The notes under the pieces were generated by a model. It was not told the DNA's origin and made no database searches. It saw only the letters and a program-made list of their open reading frames with translations. A DNA stretch of 64,000 bases from Polytrichum commune (Eukaryota > Streptophyta > Polytrichopsida > Polytrichales > Polytrichaceae): positions 66,231,554 through 66,295,553 of the forward strand of contig OX485803.1 of NCBI GenBank assembly GCA_950295325.1, in the 5' to 3' direction. The first letter of the stretch is position 1; every line of letters starts with the position of its first letter. This document shows, piece by piece, positions 37,101 to 47,979 of this stretch. The translations under genes and the position numbers were made by a program.

Positions 37101-37429
37101 CTAAGCAACCTTGAACGGCGGTTTGGGTTCCTGTGAATTAGGTTAGGAGCATATTTTGCCCATTTCTCAAATTACAGAAAATGTGGTGACATAACCTTAC
37201 CTTCCACTAATCAAGCAGCCAAAGGTACACTATAAGCTCACCATGACAAACCTATGTTGCTTGATCGACCAAACAATTTCTTTTCAGAAAAACCAATCTC
37301 GTCAGCTCATTACCTCCGGAGAGTGAAATTGTTGCTGATCTGCTTCGTATCCGCAAGGCAGCTCAGCTCCGCCGCCCGGAGCGATTGGCAACACGACTGC
37401 ATCGGTACAGACTGCAACGCATACTTCAT
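28181..37429 (-). CDS. PTC52: Chloroplast Rieske oxygenase, PTC52/PAO-like
   Basis: This is a plastid-envelope Rieske mono-oxygenase of the TIC55/PTC52/PAO/CAO group, acting on chlorophyll-type tetrapyrroles. Nine exons join in phase: 37429-37314, 36153-35946, 34516-34400, 33486-33267, 32575-32456, 31327-30995, 29969-29815, 29170-28961 and 28414-28181. They give 570 residues; Arabidopsis PTC52 has about 559. Residues 1-100 are Ser/Arg-rich, transit-peptide-like and begin MKYALQSV; a second in-frame ATG lies nine codons on. The Rieske cluster ligands are in CPHRL (Cys171, His173) and CCYHGW (Cys191, His194). The mononuclear-iron site is ENLVDPSHIPVAHHG (His about 292 and 297). Near the C-terminus come CMCC (498-501, the family's CxxC motif) and two hydrophobic segments that should anchor it. 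Similarity is greatest to PTC52, from memory. The first two exons are less certain. Confidence 0.92.
28497..28880. mobile_element. MITE family G, copy in last PTC52-like intron
   Basis: The element starts near ATAGAGTTATTCTTTAATTC and ends near GAATTAAAGGATAACTCTAT. These are imperfect inverted repeats over about 45 bases, followed inward by TTGGTCAGGAGTT versus AACTCTCAACGAAAAG and by an inverted GTTGTTTTGCATA/TATGCAAAACAAC pair. It has no ORF. The same element occurs at 34620-35650, where it is interrupted. Confidence 0.75.
29422..29459. repeat. Telomere-repeat hairpin
   Basis: TTTAGGGTTTAGGGT at 29422-29436 and ACCCTAAACCCTAAA at 29445-29459 are perfect 15-base inverted arms around an 8-base loop. 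The motif is the plant telomere unit. It lies in the intron between the seventh and eighth exons of the PTC52-like gene, about 250 bases upstream of the acceptor. Confidence 0.9.
30600..30970 (+). repeat. Dispersed repeat family C copy in PTC52-like intron
   Basis: It shares CCCCCAACAAGTAT, GGTATGTATGTGAGCCTAGG, TTATGAGCCCTAATCTCC and AAACTTCTCCATACGGCATC with the PDAT intron copy at 8258-8580, in the same order and orientation on the plus strand. Confidence 0.55.
32090..32430 (+). repeat. Dispersed repeat family D copy
   Basis: Blocks TTGAACACCTATATTTGAGTA, GACACGTGTTACAATAAGAT, AGGTTCAATTGTGAACTC, CTTGAAACTCAAAATGACAAT and GCTCACAATAGGGCCACAT match 5745-6075 and the LPAT intron fragment in order. 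It lies in the intron upstream of the sixth PTC52-like exon. Confidence 0.5.
32666..33212 (+). mobile_element. MITE-like family B, near-complete copy
   Basis: The left end CACTTTACACTAGAGCTTGA and, on the opposite strand, the right end CACTTTCCACTATGGCCAAG are imperfect terminal inverted repeats continuing into GGxCCGTG. Length is about 545 bases, non-coding. It contains a direct duplication of 55 bases (starting at 32931 and 32986). It sits in the intron between the fourth and fifth PTC52-like exons. Confidence 0.75.
34620..34947. mobile_element. MITE family G, second copy, interrupted (left part)
   Basis: It matches 28497-28880 from CAACATGACTTTTGGTCAGG through GGAGGTAGTG, GGTTGCTCTTCATTCAAG and TGTATGCAAAACAACCAATG. 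The expected right end (TTAAAGGATGACTCTAT) is found only at about 35630-35650, beyond an inserted element (34948-35628). It lies in the intron between the second and third PTC52-like exons. Confidence 0.7.
34948..35628. mobile_element. Nested inverted-repeat element H inside MITE G
   Basis: The terminal inverted repeats are TTACAATAATCTCCCACTTA on the left and, read on the minus strand from 35628, TTACAGTAATCTCCCACTTA on the right. Similarity continues through AGTAxGCAC. Length is 681 bases. No long ORF or transposase motif is seen, so it is probably non-autonomous. No clear target-site duplication was identified. Confidence 0.75.
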
Positions 37430-38004
37430 CCTCCACAACACTAATCTCAGTCCAACCTTCAATTACAACACCCTCAGAATCTTGTGCTCAAGGCTCTGCT
37501 CTGCACCAATATACATTAGAATTTAAATTGAATTAGAGCTGCTGTAAGATAACTTTGGCAACATGGGGGCAACAACCGCAACCATCACAGCCGATCACCA
37601 ACTCACCCCAAACAAACCGATGCACCAAATTTCAACACTACTCACCTCACCTACTCCAGACTACTTACCAGTTTGCAAACTAAAAACAAAAACAAAAAAT
37701 GTGTATCAAAGCTCCCGAACTGCGTCACACATGCATACCTCACTTCATTCTTGGTTCTGTGGGCCGCAATCACAAAGAATTGGTGTGGTGTGTTGTCGTG
37801 AGTTACACATGGGAACTTCCGAATGGTGTTTGCCATGTGAATGCGGTCGATCAGGAAACTTGGCAACCAGGTCATCGTTGTCGTCTTCGTCATTTTTTCC
37901 ACATCACACCTCGCCTCGGAATGGAGAGAGGGAATTGTCGTATACGAGCGTAAGTAAAACAAGGTAGATGACGGGTCTAAAGTGGTTTCTTTTCTTGATC
38001 AGAC

Positions 38005-38014
38005 CCTTATATAG
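38005..38014 (-). promoter_or_regulatory. TATA-box candidate
   Basis: The minus strand reads CTATATAAGG. A start about 30 bases downstream would place transcription near 37980. The PTC52-like CDS starts at 37429, so this could serve that gene with a long, possibly spliced leader: GTGAGG/GTATGC donor-like sites lie near 37725-37735 and acceptor-like CAGs near 37540. This is inference from position alone. Confidence 0.35.
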
Positions 38015-38195
38015 TTGATGGGTATGTGGTTCGGCGAGGATCGAAGAGCAAACAACATAAGGTACCGAGGCCTTCAAGCGTCACTTTAAGAAACTTTTGC
38101 TATTTCAGACAAGCTAGATAGCTTGAGAAATTTTCAAAAAAAACTCCATAGATTAGCAAGAGTCCACCCCAAAAAAAAGTTTAACGGGTTACATG

Positions 38196-38345
38196 TTACG
38201 ATATTTCGGGTCTTCTTTACTAATTCGAGGTACATTCTACAGATTTCCTGAAGTCTTGAACTTTGACCGGTTATTTCTCAAACTCAACCAGGTCATCTGT
38301 AACTACAAAGGGGTCGATTCTCACCATTCATTGCTTCCGAAATGT
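38196..38345. repeat. Diverged copy of the 386-bp tandem unit
   Basis: GAAGTCTTGAACTTTGACCG, TTATTTCTCAAACTCAACC, TCATCTGTAACTA and a following CCATTCATTG correspond in order to part of the unit repeated at 23640-24800. Here it is single-copy. Confidence 0.6.
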
Positions 38346-40573
38346 CCACTTTAGCCCACTTGCGTGAGTGAAACGGTCACAGTTGGTCCACTGAGGGCAA
38401 AGAATAAAGTGCAGACTGTAGGAAAAGTAAATTGTGTGGGTTTTTGTCAATGTTGCCAGGAAAGTGGCCAAGTGGCGGCATAGATGACGTGTTAGGCCCC
38501 AAAGGTGATGGTTTTACACGCACTAGCATTAGGTTTTGGGACATGCTCGATAAAAAAAATATATATCAAAAATATCAAAAGTCCATTGGATGTGTTACAA
38601 TTTTTTTCGGGAGTTTTGGCAATACTTCCCAATGTGGTGTTACAGGGGAGAACTCTTTTATCGTTCAATGTTGTGTAAGGGAAAAACATCCTTTGCAGAT
38701 TTACATGGGTCGTTTGCCAATGAAACCCAAATTTCAAGCCAATATTGGTTGTGTCGTGCCTCTGAAGTGGTCACATGTAAGATAAAATGTTGTTGAATTG
38801 TTTGTTCATTATAGAATATACACAATACAAGTTGGTCGGCACCTCACATCCAAGTGTTGCCTCCTAATTTAGCCACCTCGGGCACAAAAAATCAAGCTTG
38901 TCATAACTCGGTAGATAGCAGCACTCCTCGTTATGGAGGATGGTGGGTGTAGTTTGACTATTGCCAAAGTGACTAGCCCAAATTTCATCAAGGCGACAAC
39001 TAAATCACCATGTACTACCCACCCACCGAATTAAAGCAACTATACCGCCGATCACGAGCCAAAAAGAGGTGTCCAATTAAGGAAGTTCACCAAATTGGCC
39101 TCGTCTACCTTACAAGGTTGTGGAAATATGCCTATAATTACATGATCATTTCTCATATACACATGATCAATACTTTCACCAAAAGTTGAACTAAAACCCC
39201 CAAACCATACGGCCACGGTACAAGACAAATGAGCACATAAGTTAAGGCCCAATACACACCCCCGCATGTTAAATGCAACAAACTTTGCCATAAGCACCCA
39301 AAATAGCATCAAGACATCATGCTTGAATAGGAAGAGTAGCAAGGGTTGATTTTCCTTGTGCCCTTGATCACACTCCAACACCCGCTTTTCCCTCGTGTCT
39401 TTTCTAACGTAGCATGCATAAGGTCGCATCACCAGCTTGTCCTCATATGAGAAGCTTGTGTATAAAGCAAGTCCATGGAATGCGCCACGGCTAGACACCC
39501 GCCTCTTTACACTAGGCCCCCACCAACATTATCTAAGGTGAAAACTTATAGCCCACCCATAGTTACTAGTATAGGCCCACCAGTGAACAGTTCCTACCAG
39601 CATTAGTTGCATCTGGTGGTTCATCATTGACCAAGCTAGAGCTAAAAGCAGTCCTTGTTGGTAGCTTTCCTTCGTTGGTCGCCCACAACAACAAGTGTGG
39701 GAGTGTTATTGGTCGATCTATATACAATGGACAATGCAGTGGTGGTGGGGGTGGGAAGTATCACAACGTTTGGTAAAAAGTAACCAACCCACCAAAAAAA
39801 AAGGAACATACACTTGTCGAACTACACTAAATAGTCTTATTAGTGTGAGTGAGAAATTAGTATGGGCCACTAAATTTTCAGTCAAGGTGGCATGAATGTG
39901 GGTTCAAGTTCGCAGGTCTTTCTCTAAGTCTTCATGAACTTCCAATCAACAAATTGAATACCAGTTTCAAGCAAAATTTAGCACAAAATAAAATAAAATA
40001 ACCACCAACATTGATTTACACTTCCTAGAAAACCAATTAGTGTGGGCCACGCCAATTATTTGCTAGAAATTTAGCATGGGTTGAGAATTTATGTGGCCCA
40101 TAGTATTAGGAAGAAGAAGAAGAACTCCGGTCTCCGGAGGAGGCCGGAGTGAATAAAGTGTATGTTCGTAGTACTAGCCTAAGGACTATTTAGTGTAGCT
40201 TGGGGGTGGTGATGGGGGAGGGTGGAGGTGGGCCTGTACATTGAGGCCATCACCAACACCACACAAGTATCCACAACCATTTCACACACCCTTCACAAGC
40301 TTGCTATGTTATAAGATGGAAAACAAAAAATTGACTAGCCCACTTCTCCCTAGGATATGAACAAGATTGACAAAGCCATTTTCGATAATTGTCTCAATCA
40401 TAATACGTAGAGTCCCCTAAAGTTATGAAGTGCCATACTTGTAGTTGTCAATTTGTGATTTGGGATGTTGGAAATAGACAATGACTAGGTGAGAGAGTAG
40501 TTTTAGTTGTTGAAAAGTTCGATGTGATGGAAAAAGTAAGTCAAAAGGGCACTAGAGTTGGGTTCCTTGAAAA

Positions 40574-41162
40574 GGGTACTAAGGGCCACTTCACACATGA
40601 GCCAAGAGCCGTGACCTTGTAATGGTGAGGACCCTTGACTCTCATCCAAAGGCCGTACCATGGGTGTTGGGAAAGCCATTTTATGTAGTCTTTGGCCCTC
40701 AAGCATAGTGTGAAGTCAGAATGAACCATGTTGCGGGACCATTGCATATTTTGTTGGCGGAAAAAGAGGGGAGGATTTGGTTTAATATAATATGTCTCCA
40801 AGTTTATTAATTTAAGATAACTACTTGGTGGTGTTTGTATGTCCTGGAATCTGCCATGCAGTCTGTCCTGAAATTTGTCCTGCTGGAAAAAATATTAAAA
40901 AAGTCATGGTCTCCCAGAATTTGCGTCAAGCCCACCTCTTGGAGGTGGGTCTGACGCAAATTCAGGTAGACCATGCACCCTTATCCACAACTAGCCATGT
41001 AGGACTCCATGTAGACTTTTCATCCACGAACTTTTCTTTGGGCCTTTAGGCCTTCACCTCCTAGTGTGAAGTGAACTTGGACGGTCTCCGCCTTTTCGAC
41101 CAATGAGAGCTCTTACATTGCCATGGTCAAGGGCCTTCAGCCTTGTGTGTGAAGTGGCCCTA
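40574..41162. mobile_element. MITE-like element related to family B
   Basis: The left end AGGGCCACTTCACACATGAG and, on the minus strand, the right end AGGGCCACTTCACACACAAG are strong terminal inverted repeats that continue into CCGTGACC/CCTTGACC. Length is about 590 bases. The internal block CTCAAGCATAGTGTGAAGT may be a second terminus from an internal duplication or nesting. No coding capacity. Confidence 0.8.
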
Positions 41163-41816
41163 ACCATGCTCAATTTTTTTGTCTATGAACTATCAAAAAT
41201 AGGTCGACCTATGCTATGAATATGGGTTGGGAGAGAATATTGCTTGTGAAAAAAAATTGATATCTTAATAATTCAAAACAATTTTTGATTTTTTTTTGGG
41301 GGGGGGGTTAAACACCAAGATATTGATTTCCATCCCTCTAAAATATTACTCTGGTATTACACATGTACCACACTTACGCAAAATTGTCGAAGTTATTGCA
41401 AATGGATCTACCTTCCTTAGTACAAGATGGTTACCAAATTCAAGTCAAGGTTGAAGCCAAGTTTCAGAGCTCATATGAATATCCTATTCATTATAAAAGT
41501 GAAGATCATCGTGTTTTGTAGTTGGCATATAAGACCCTTCCTCCCTCAGTTATATTGACTATTGAGCCCATAATGATTATCAAATGTTGAGCACGTAGTC
41601 CAATCTCTTCTAAACACATATATTTTTATGTGTCCATTCTTGGAGCCACACCTAACCACATACCACTCAAATATAAGTGTCCAATTGATACCAACAATTG
41701 AATTAGGCACACCATGCTACCTTGGCATGTAGTTTTCATTTTTTTGGATTATTCAATTTGGAGTTAACATTAAATGCACCAAATTAGTATAGAAAGACCC
41801 CCTTCATATTAGTTAG

Positions 41817-42190
41817 AGTAGAGGTGCCCGTAACTATTAGTTAAGAGATTTTACGCTAGATTTGGAAAAGTATATGGCGGTGCAAATTTTTCCCATGTAG
41901 AAAGATAGAAATCAGGAGGACTACCAAAAAAAATTCTTAAATTGAAACTATTGTGGTTTTTTTTAGGCCAAAAGTTGGCCCGAACAAATTACCAATGTCT
42001 AGAGTTTGCCATAATTGCTCATTCCTCCTCACTTTAGCACTCAAAACCATGACACGTGTCATGGCAAGACTGGTTATGGCTTGATTGAAATTGAGTCCTA
42101 GCCTTATCAAAATTAAGTCCCAACCTTATCAACATTATGCTACCCTGTAGATTGGCGACGAGGTCTTGATTGGGAATAAGCGCCTCTACT
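41817..42190 (+). mobile_element. MITE family F, copy 1
   Basis: The termini AGTAGAGGTGCCC and (inverted) AGTAGAGGCGCTTATTC bound about 375 bases. Internal blocks are TTTTTCCCATGTAGAAAGAT, AAAAGTTGGCC, TTTAGCACTCAAAACCATGA and GATTGGCGACGAGGTC. No ORF. Confidence 0.75.
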
Positions 42191-42251
42191 TTAAACACAA
42201 CTCAATATGGGTTAGTTTTTAACTAGACCCCCTTCACCTTAACATTGTAAT

Positions 42252-42630
42252 AGAGTAGAGGCGTCCGTAACTGATCACTGAAGAGATTATGTGCCAAGTC
42301 TTGAGAAGTATAAGGCAGTGCAATTTTTCCCATGAAGGAAGATAGAGATCACCATAATTGCAATATTCTCAGTAATTTTATTCTTTAAATAAAAAAGACT
42401 CTACTTTTTTGAAGCCAAAAGTTGGCCCAAACATATTACCAATGTCTATACTCTACCATAACCGCTTAATTAAATGACTCGTTCCTCCATACTTTAGCAC
42501 TCAAAGCCATGACATATGTCGTGGCACTATAAATTATGACCTAAGCGAAATTGAGTCCCAACTTGATCGAATTTATGATTTCCTATAGATTGTTGATGGG
42601 GTCATGGTCGGGAATAACAACCTCTACTAT
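42252..42630 (+). mobile_element. MITE family F, copy 2
   Basis: This is a direct copy of 41817-42190: AGAGTAGAGGCGTCCGTAAC at the left, CAACCTCTACTAT at the right, and the same internal block order. Confidence 0.75.
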
Positions 42631-42679
42631 AGTGGTGGGTACCATGGCCCGTGTAATGAGAAGTTCCAAAAGTGAGTAT

Positions 42680-43020
42680 AGTAGAGGTGTTTATTCTAAT
42701 CCCCATCGGCAATCTATAGGGTACTGGAATGTTGATCGGGTCACCACCAATAGTGCCATGACACATGTCCTAGTTTTGAGTGCTAAAGTGAGGATAAATA
42801 AAGGGTTATGACATACTGTAGACATTGACAATATGTTTGGGCCAACTTTTGGCTTCAAAAAATCACAGTAATTTCAACTTGAGGAATAAAATTACCGAAA
42901 ATTTTGTAGTCCTCTTAATTTCTTCTACTTTCCTACTTGGGAAAAAATTACACCGCTTTATACTTCTCCAAATTTAGTGTATAATATCCTAAGTGATCAG
43001 TTATGGGCACCTCTACTCTA
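42680..43020 (-). mobile_element. MITE family F, inverted copy 3
   Basis: Read on the minus strand it follows the order of copies 1 and 2 (AGTAGAGGTGCCCATAACTG, then GAGAAGTATAAAGCGGTG, AAAAGTTGGCCCAAACATA and TTTAGCACTCAAAAC). It lies back-to-back with copy 2, with about 50 bases between, forming a near-palindrome of roughly 770 bases. Confidence 0.75.
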
Positions 43021-43339
43021 AAAGAACAAATGTCAACATGGGCCTCCACAGACTCATGACTCAGCTTGTTAGGTTTGAGTAATAAAACTATTCATACATA
43101 CTTGGAGTAAAATACCAACTAGAGATGCCACATGTGAACACTATGCTGCAAATTGTTCCTGCCTCTAAGGAGTGTGGCCCTATTGTGGGCACTTCAAGCT
43201 CCACAAGTAATATGGACCATTGGATTGGTTTGGGAATTGTCTCGTCCAGTTAGCAATCACAAATCACAAAAAGGTTGTTATTTAGAGTTTTGGAATTGGA
43301 GTTGAGATGTGTAAGTTATAAGAAGTCAACATCAAAATT

Positions 43340-43383
43340 TTCTTTTCTTTTCTTTTCTTTTCTTTTCTTTTCTTTTCTTTTCT
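43340..43383. repeat. (TTTTC)n microsatellite
   Basis: About nine TTTTC/TTTCT pentanucleotides run without interruption. Confidence 0.95.
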
Positions 43384-46300
43384 TGTTGTGTGATCACATA
43401 TTGCCGTCCAATTGAGTTAGATGTTGAACCCCATAATGAGGAATATAATATGAGTGCATAGTCCAACCTCATTGTAGCACATGCCCATTTGGTCTCCATT
43501 CTTATATGCAAATCTTGCCATATCCCAGGCTTCCCCTTTTGAGTTACACTTAAAGTTGGGGGGTTGTTGCTAGGGTTGCGATTTCATTCTTCGACTATAG
43601 ATACCTATTGTCCAATATAATATACAAAAAAAAAATTCATATACCACTCAAATATAGGTGTGCAAATAAGAGTGGCCCCTATAAGGCCCACACACCTAAG
43701 ATGACAAGAATTACTAGGTTTTCAACATTGATTTAGCATTACATAGAAAATGACAATCACCTCCACCATGATATGTCTCAAACAAGGTGTGTGAGCCTAA
43801 CACAAACATTGATTCTAAATTAGTACTAATCTTTCCAATGTAGCATGTTCAAGAATGCAAGTCTAGGAGGGTGGCTTAAACCCAAGGCCTTAACCCTTAT
43901 ATGCTTATGCAACCTGAAATGAGTCACCACCTAATATTCTAATGAGGTATGGAAGAAATGTATTGGTGTAGGGTGGTGTTCACTACCACGTGGGCCAAAA
44001 TAGCATATAAAAACCTCAAACTCCAAGCAAATAGAGTTATTTGTTAGGTTGGCACTGTTTGTTTTGGGAGGTGGTTCCAAGTGTTGCCCAAATGTAAGAC
44101 CCAAATTTAGAAGCCAATGTAATTCACATATGATCTCCAAATTGGGTGGTTTTTCTTTTCTTTTTCTCTTTCTTTTTCCACTAGGACAATGTGATGTTTG
44201 TGCATAACTTGACTATATGGATACATGTAAAATTTGTGCAAATGTTGCTTGCTTCATGAAAAAGGGGAAATCTCTCAAAATAACTTCATGTGGCCCCTCC
44301 AACTTTGAGGGTAATGGAATTCATCTAAATTTGCTCAACACACCCAAACTTTTCGAAGTAGCTCATTTTTCATTCACATAGCATATTATGGCAAAGTTGC
44401 CAACTTTCTAAAATTTGTAGCATGACAAGAACGGTTATGTAAAAAAAAAAATTCATAATTTTCTATAGTTGCCCCCTAGATGAAGGCCCTATCCATATAT
44501 TAATCTGACCTAGGAAATATTGTCCGATTGACTTTAAATTTTCATAGAAAGAATACATGGTAGTCTAGTTCACATGTATACATTTGGATTTAAGAGAAAG
44601 GAAAACAAAAAGAAAAAGAAAAAGTCTATTTGTCTACATAACATAAATTTTCAACATTGGTGTTGGAAATGTCCGATAATGAAACATGAAGGCTTCATTC
44701 ACCGTTGGGGTACTACTTTTGGGTGTCTAACGGTAAAAGGACCATTTTAGATAACTTCACATACTTGGTGTGCTTAGATTTGTATTGTGAAGCATATTTT
44801 GGATCATACCTACATTTCATACTCCATATTGAGTACACCGACAAAGTTAATTTACAAGGAATACGGTTATCTAAGATATCATTTTGATTCCTTAAAGGAC
44901 ATTCACGGGTGTTGTCAAAATTGTTCACCTTAGGTTCAAGGAATGAAAAGGACAACAAAAATTAATCGAAACAATCCCAATTTTTTTCCTTACAATCATC
45001 ATTCATGTGTGTACCAATAGAACCAAAAATGTATTGCATACCAATTGTATAACTTTACATGTGGCACCAAACATGGCCAACAATACACAAAATCATGGCT
45101 ACATGAAAAAGGAACATTTAGTATTAGAGTTGGCCATTAAAAAAAAAATGTATGGACACATGACACTTACACCAAGGTACTAGGATGCAAAACATGAAAA
45201 AATTGACCTCTTATGTACACTTGAATAATAAAAATTGGCATTGATGTGGCCCAAACAAGTCATATGACCTCTTTACAAGTTTTATGACTTATCTACTCAT
45301 TTCATAGGGAATTTATCCATTATTGGTGATTATTTAATAAGAAATAATATATTTCTTGATAAAGCCTATGAACTACATATTTATCTTTTTAAAATTTATT
45401 GATCAATTAATAGTAAATCATGATAAACGCCGAGATCCAATGCGACATAGTCCTTAAGTCCTTTGTCCCAAAAGTAGTACCCCAACCGTGAATGGACCCT
45501 TGAGCATTTAGGGGTTAACTTGGATCCCATGCGCACTTCAAAGTTGAGCTGTCTAAGGCTCAAATAGTACTTGGACGAGGAATTTCCCAACCTTTTGATG
45601 TCCCATACACTCTACCATTATGGTCCACGAAATCATAATGGAGACATGACTAATTCAATCATTTCTCTTTATCATACACTTGTATTTGAGTGGCATGGAA
45701 TTAGGTGTGGCTCTTGGAATGGATACCGAAAAGGCATGTGTCTTAAAGAGAATTGGACTACATGCTCAAAATATGTTAACCATTCTAAGCTTGATAATCA
45801 ACATAATTGAGGGAACCCATATGACCATTTCATGAACACAAGAATCTTCACCTTGATAGTGTAGATATTAGTATGATCTCCAAAAGTTACGAGGAAACTA
45901 GCTACAACCCTTATTTGGATTTGCTACCCATCTCATACTAAACGTGTGTTTCATATCCTAGGAGAAGTGGATTAATTTTTATTCTATTCTTTAAAAGTAA
46001 CCGCTGAAGACCCATTTGCCTTAGTGAGATGTTGGAACCTTGTGCACACTAGCCAAGTGTGAACACAAAGTGGTTAGGAAATTTGCTCGTGAAACGAAGA
46101 AGTTGATGCATAGTCTCTGTCCTATAGACAGAGCCAATAAAAACATTGTAACTAACAACGTAATGTGGACCTCTAACGTCAGTTGCTATGGGTTGGTAAA
46201 TAATGTGCACATAAAATATGAGGTCCATCAAAGCTGCCAAGGTAGGACAATTTCCATCATTAGCTGCCTCATACATGTCACCCTAACCATCATTTAATTT

Positions 46301-47087
46301 TAATTTATTTCATATATTTGTTAATTTGCAATTTCTTTGGCAAGAATATTGGGGCGACCCTTGGCACTAGGTTGGATGCTAATTTAGTCTAGCGCCTTGT
46401 TGGCCACTTGCCCACCTCCATGCCCTCCCTGGGGAACAAAACTTTTCCAGTGTTGCGCACTTGCATTCGCATAAAATGTTGTTTGTAAAATGTTGTATTT
46501 ATATGTTATCTTAGAACCATTATTTCCAATAATTTTTTATAATTTATAATTTAACCATTTTATTATATAATGCCAACTCTTTGTGTGTATGTGTGTGTGT
46601 GTGTGTGTGCATGCGCGTGTACACACACAAAAGATTGTAGATTCTAATGGATCTCAAGGTCACTTTACACTAGAGCAATTTTGGAAGGGTGGACGAGGGT
46701 GCAAATTAATATCATATTTCAATTTTTTTATTTTTTATTTTTTTACTTTCTCATAAATGGGATATGTACTTTTGAGTAGAAAGTAATTCAAAAGGCAAAG
46801 TTTTTTGTCTTTTGTTTTAAAAAAAACAACTTTTTCTTTTATTTATTTCAAGAACAAAATTGTATCCTTATGCCATGGAAACACAAAAACCTTCAGGAAG
46901 GAACTTTAAATCAATATCAATGAGTTTTTTTTCCTTCCCACAAACTCTTCTTGCTTTCTAGCATTGCAACATTCTTTTGATAGAAACTCAACAATGTGTA
47001 TTATTATTTGCAAAAAGGGTTGGCCCTTTGGGGATGAAACTCTATGAAGTGACAATGTAAGAAGTTACATAGATATAGGGACTACCT

Positions 47088-47290
47088 ATTCTTTTGGAGT
47101 GTCATAAAATATTTTGTGGTCCTTGAACACGGTCCATTTTCACTATACACCAAGCTTGAAGATCCATCAATTGCTGAACTAAATTCCATTTCCCATAGTA
47201 CAACCTTTGAATGATTTTCAAGGGCCCTTAGGATTTCATGGGCACAACTCTCGGTATGTGTGTAAAACAAGCCTAACATCATGCCTACAC
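47088..47290 (+). repeat. Family B fragment upstream of ISU
   Basis: GTCCTTGAACAC, CCATTTCCCATAGTACAACC, TTTGAATGATTTTCAAGGGC and GGATTTCATGGGCACAAC correspond to the right half of family B elements. Confidence 0.5.
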
Positions 47291-47679
47291 TATGGCCAAG
47301 GCTGGCCCGCAACAGTGGGAGAGTTTCCATCTTGACATGAGCTCATGTCTTCGATGCAATGAAGTGACCGGGTGAAACTACATTTAATTACATCCAAGAA
47401 GGTTATTATAAGTAGGATGCAAAAATCTTCATCGATAGCAGCAAATTCTAAAAACATATGATCTTTTCCTATCAAAAGGGACTCCTCATGTTGCCAAGGA
47501 GCATCGACTAGCCCTAATATGAGCATGGGCATAAAGCTAACACATACATACAAGACTTTATTGATTTTGACGACGTTGTGCGGACGGTCGGAAAGTTTCA
47601 TTCCCGGGCAGGCTGGGGGGGGGGGGTACGTGGAAACTTTTCGTTCACCGGGCAGGCGGGCAGCGAGACGCCAGGCTGA

Positions 47680-47752
47680 ATGAGCCTGAACTTAGTGGCT
47701 AGGTTCTTCACAGAGAGCATTCGTTATTGCAAGCAGATTGTATCTTCCGTTG
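47680..47752 (+). pseudogene. Decayed partial duplicate of the ISU presequence exon
   Basis: GTGGCTAGGTTCTTCACAGA, GAGCATTCGTTATTGCAAG and CAGATTGTATC repeat, with changes, the coding exon at 47980-48072 (GTGGCTAGGAAAGTG..., TCTTCACAGGGAGCATCCG, TTGTTGCAAGCAGATTGTA). The copy starts with an ATG and reads MSLNLVARFF, but about 20 bases of the parent are missing and no matching splice donor is clear. It may now be leader sequence, an unused alternative first exon, or debris. Confidence 0.65.
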
Positions 47753-47979
47753 TGATCGGCATCTTAGGCTTCAATTTGGCTCCAATTTGGCTCAGAATCA
47801 TTGCGCTTGTCTTCGGCCGTCATCTCCCTTGCCAGAGTAGAGGTATTTTCGACTTGGGTCCTGATGAGCGTGCTAGGGTTTGCTCTGTTTTTTGTCTATT
47901 GAATTGCTTCTTTCCTTTATTGTGAATCTGAAGAGTGTGCGTGTTTCTTGTTGTATGTTCCAGGTTCAAGTTAATCAAT

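Larger units (their letters stand above)
38346..47660. other. Repeat-rich region without recognisable genes
   Basis: Contents: a family B-related element (40574-41162), three MITE F copies (41817-43020), a (TTTTC)n microsatellite (about 43340-43383), family D fragments (41520-41720 and 43430-43700 inverted, 45600-45900), an inverted sequence pair (about 44694-44725 and 45470-45500), a (TG)n tract (about 46585-46608) and a family B fragment (47088-47290). ORFs of up to 148 codons (39052-39498, minus) resemble nothing I recognise and are not called. Confidence 0.55.

Noticed and set aside
37651-37962. 103-codon minus-strand ORF considered as first exon of the PTC52-like gene
   Set aside because: Its donors do not join the next exon in a way that improves the transit peptide. 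The exon 37429-37314 joins 36153 in phase and starts with its own ATG after an in-frame stop. It may be a leader exon.
39052-39498. 148-codon ORF on the minus strand (MSSRGAFHGL...)
   Set aside because: It lies in repeat-rich DNA, has no recognisable domain, no splice context and no neighbour evidence. It could be transposon debris, but I cannot support a gene call.
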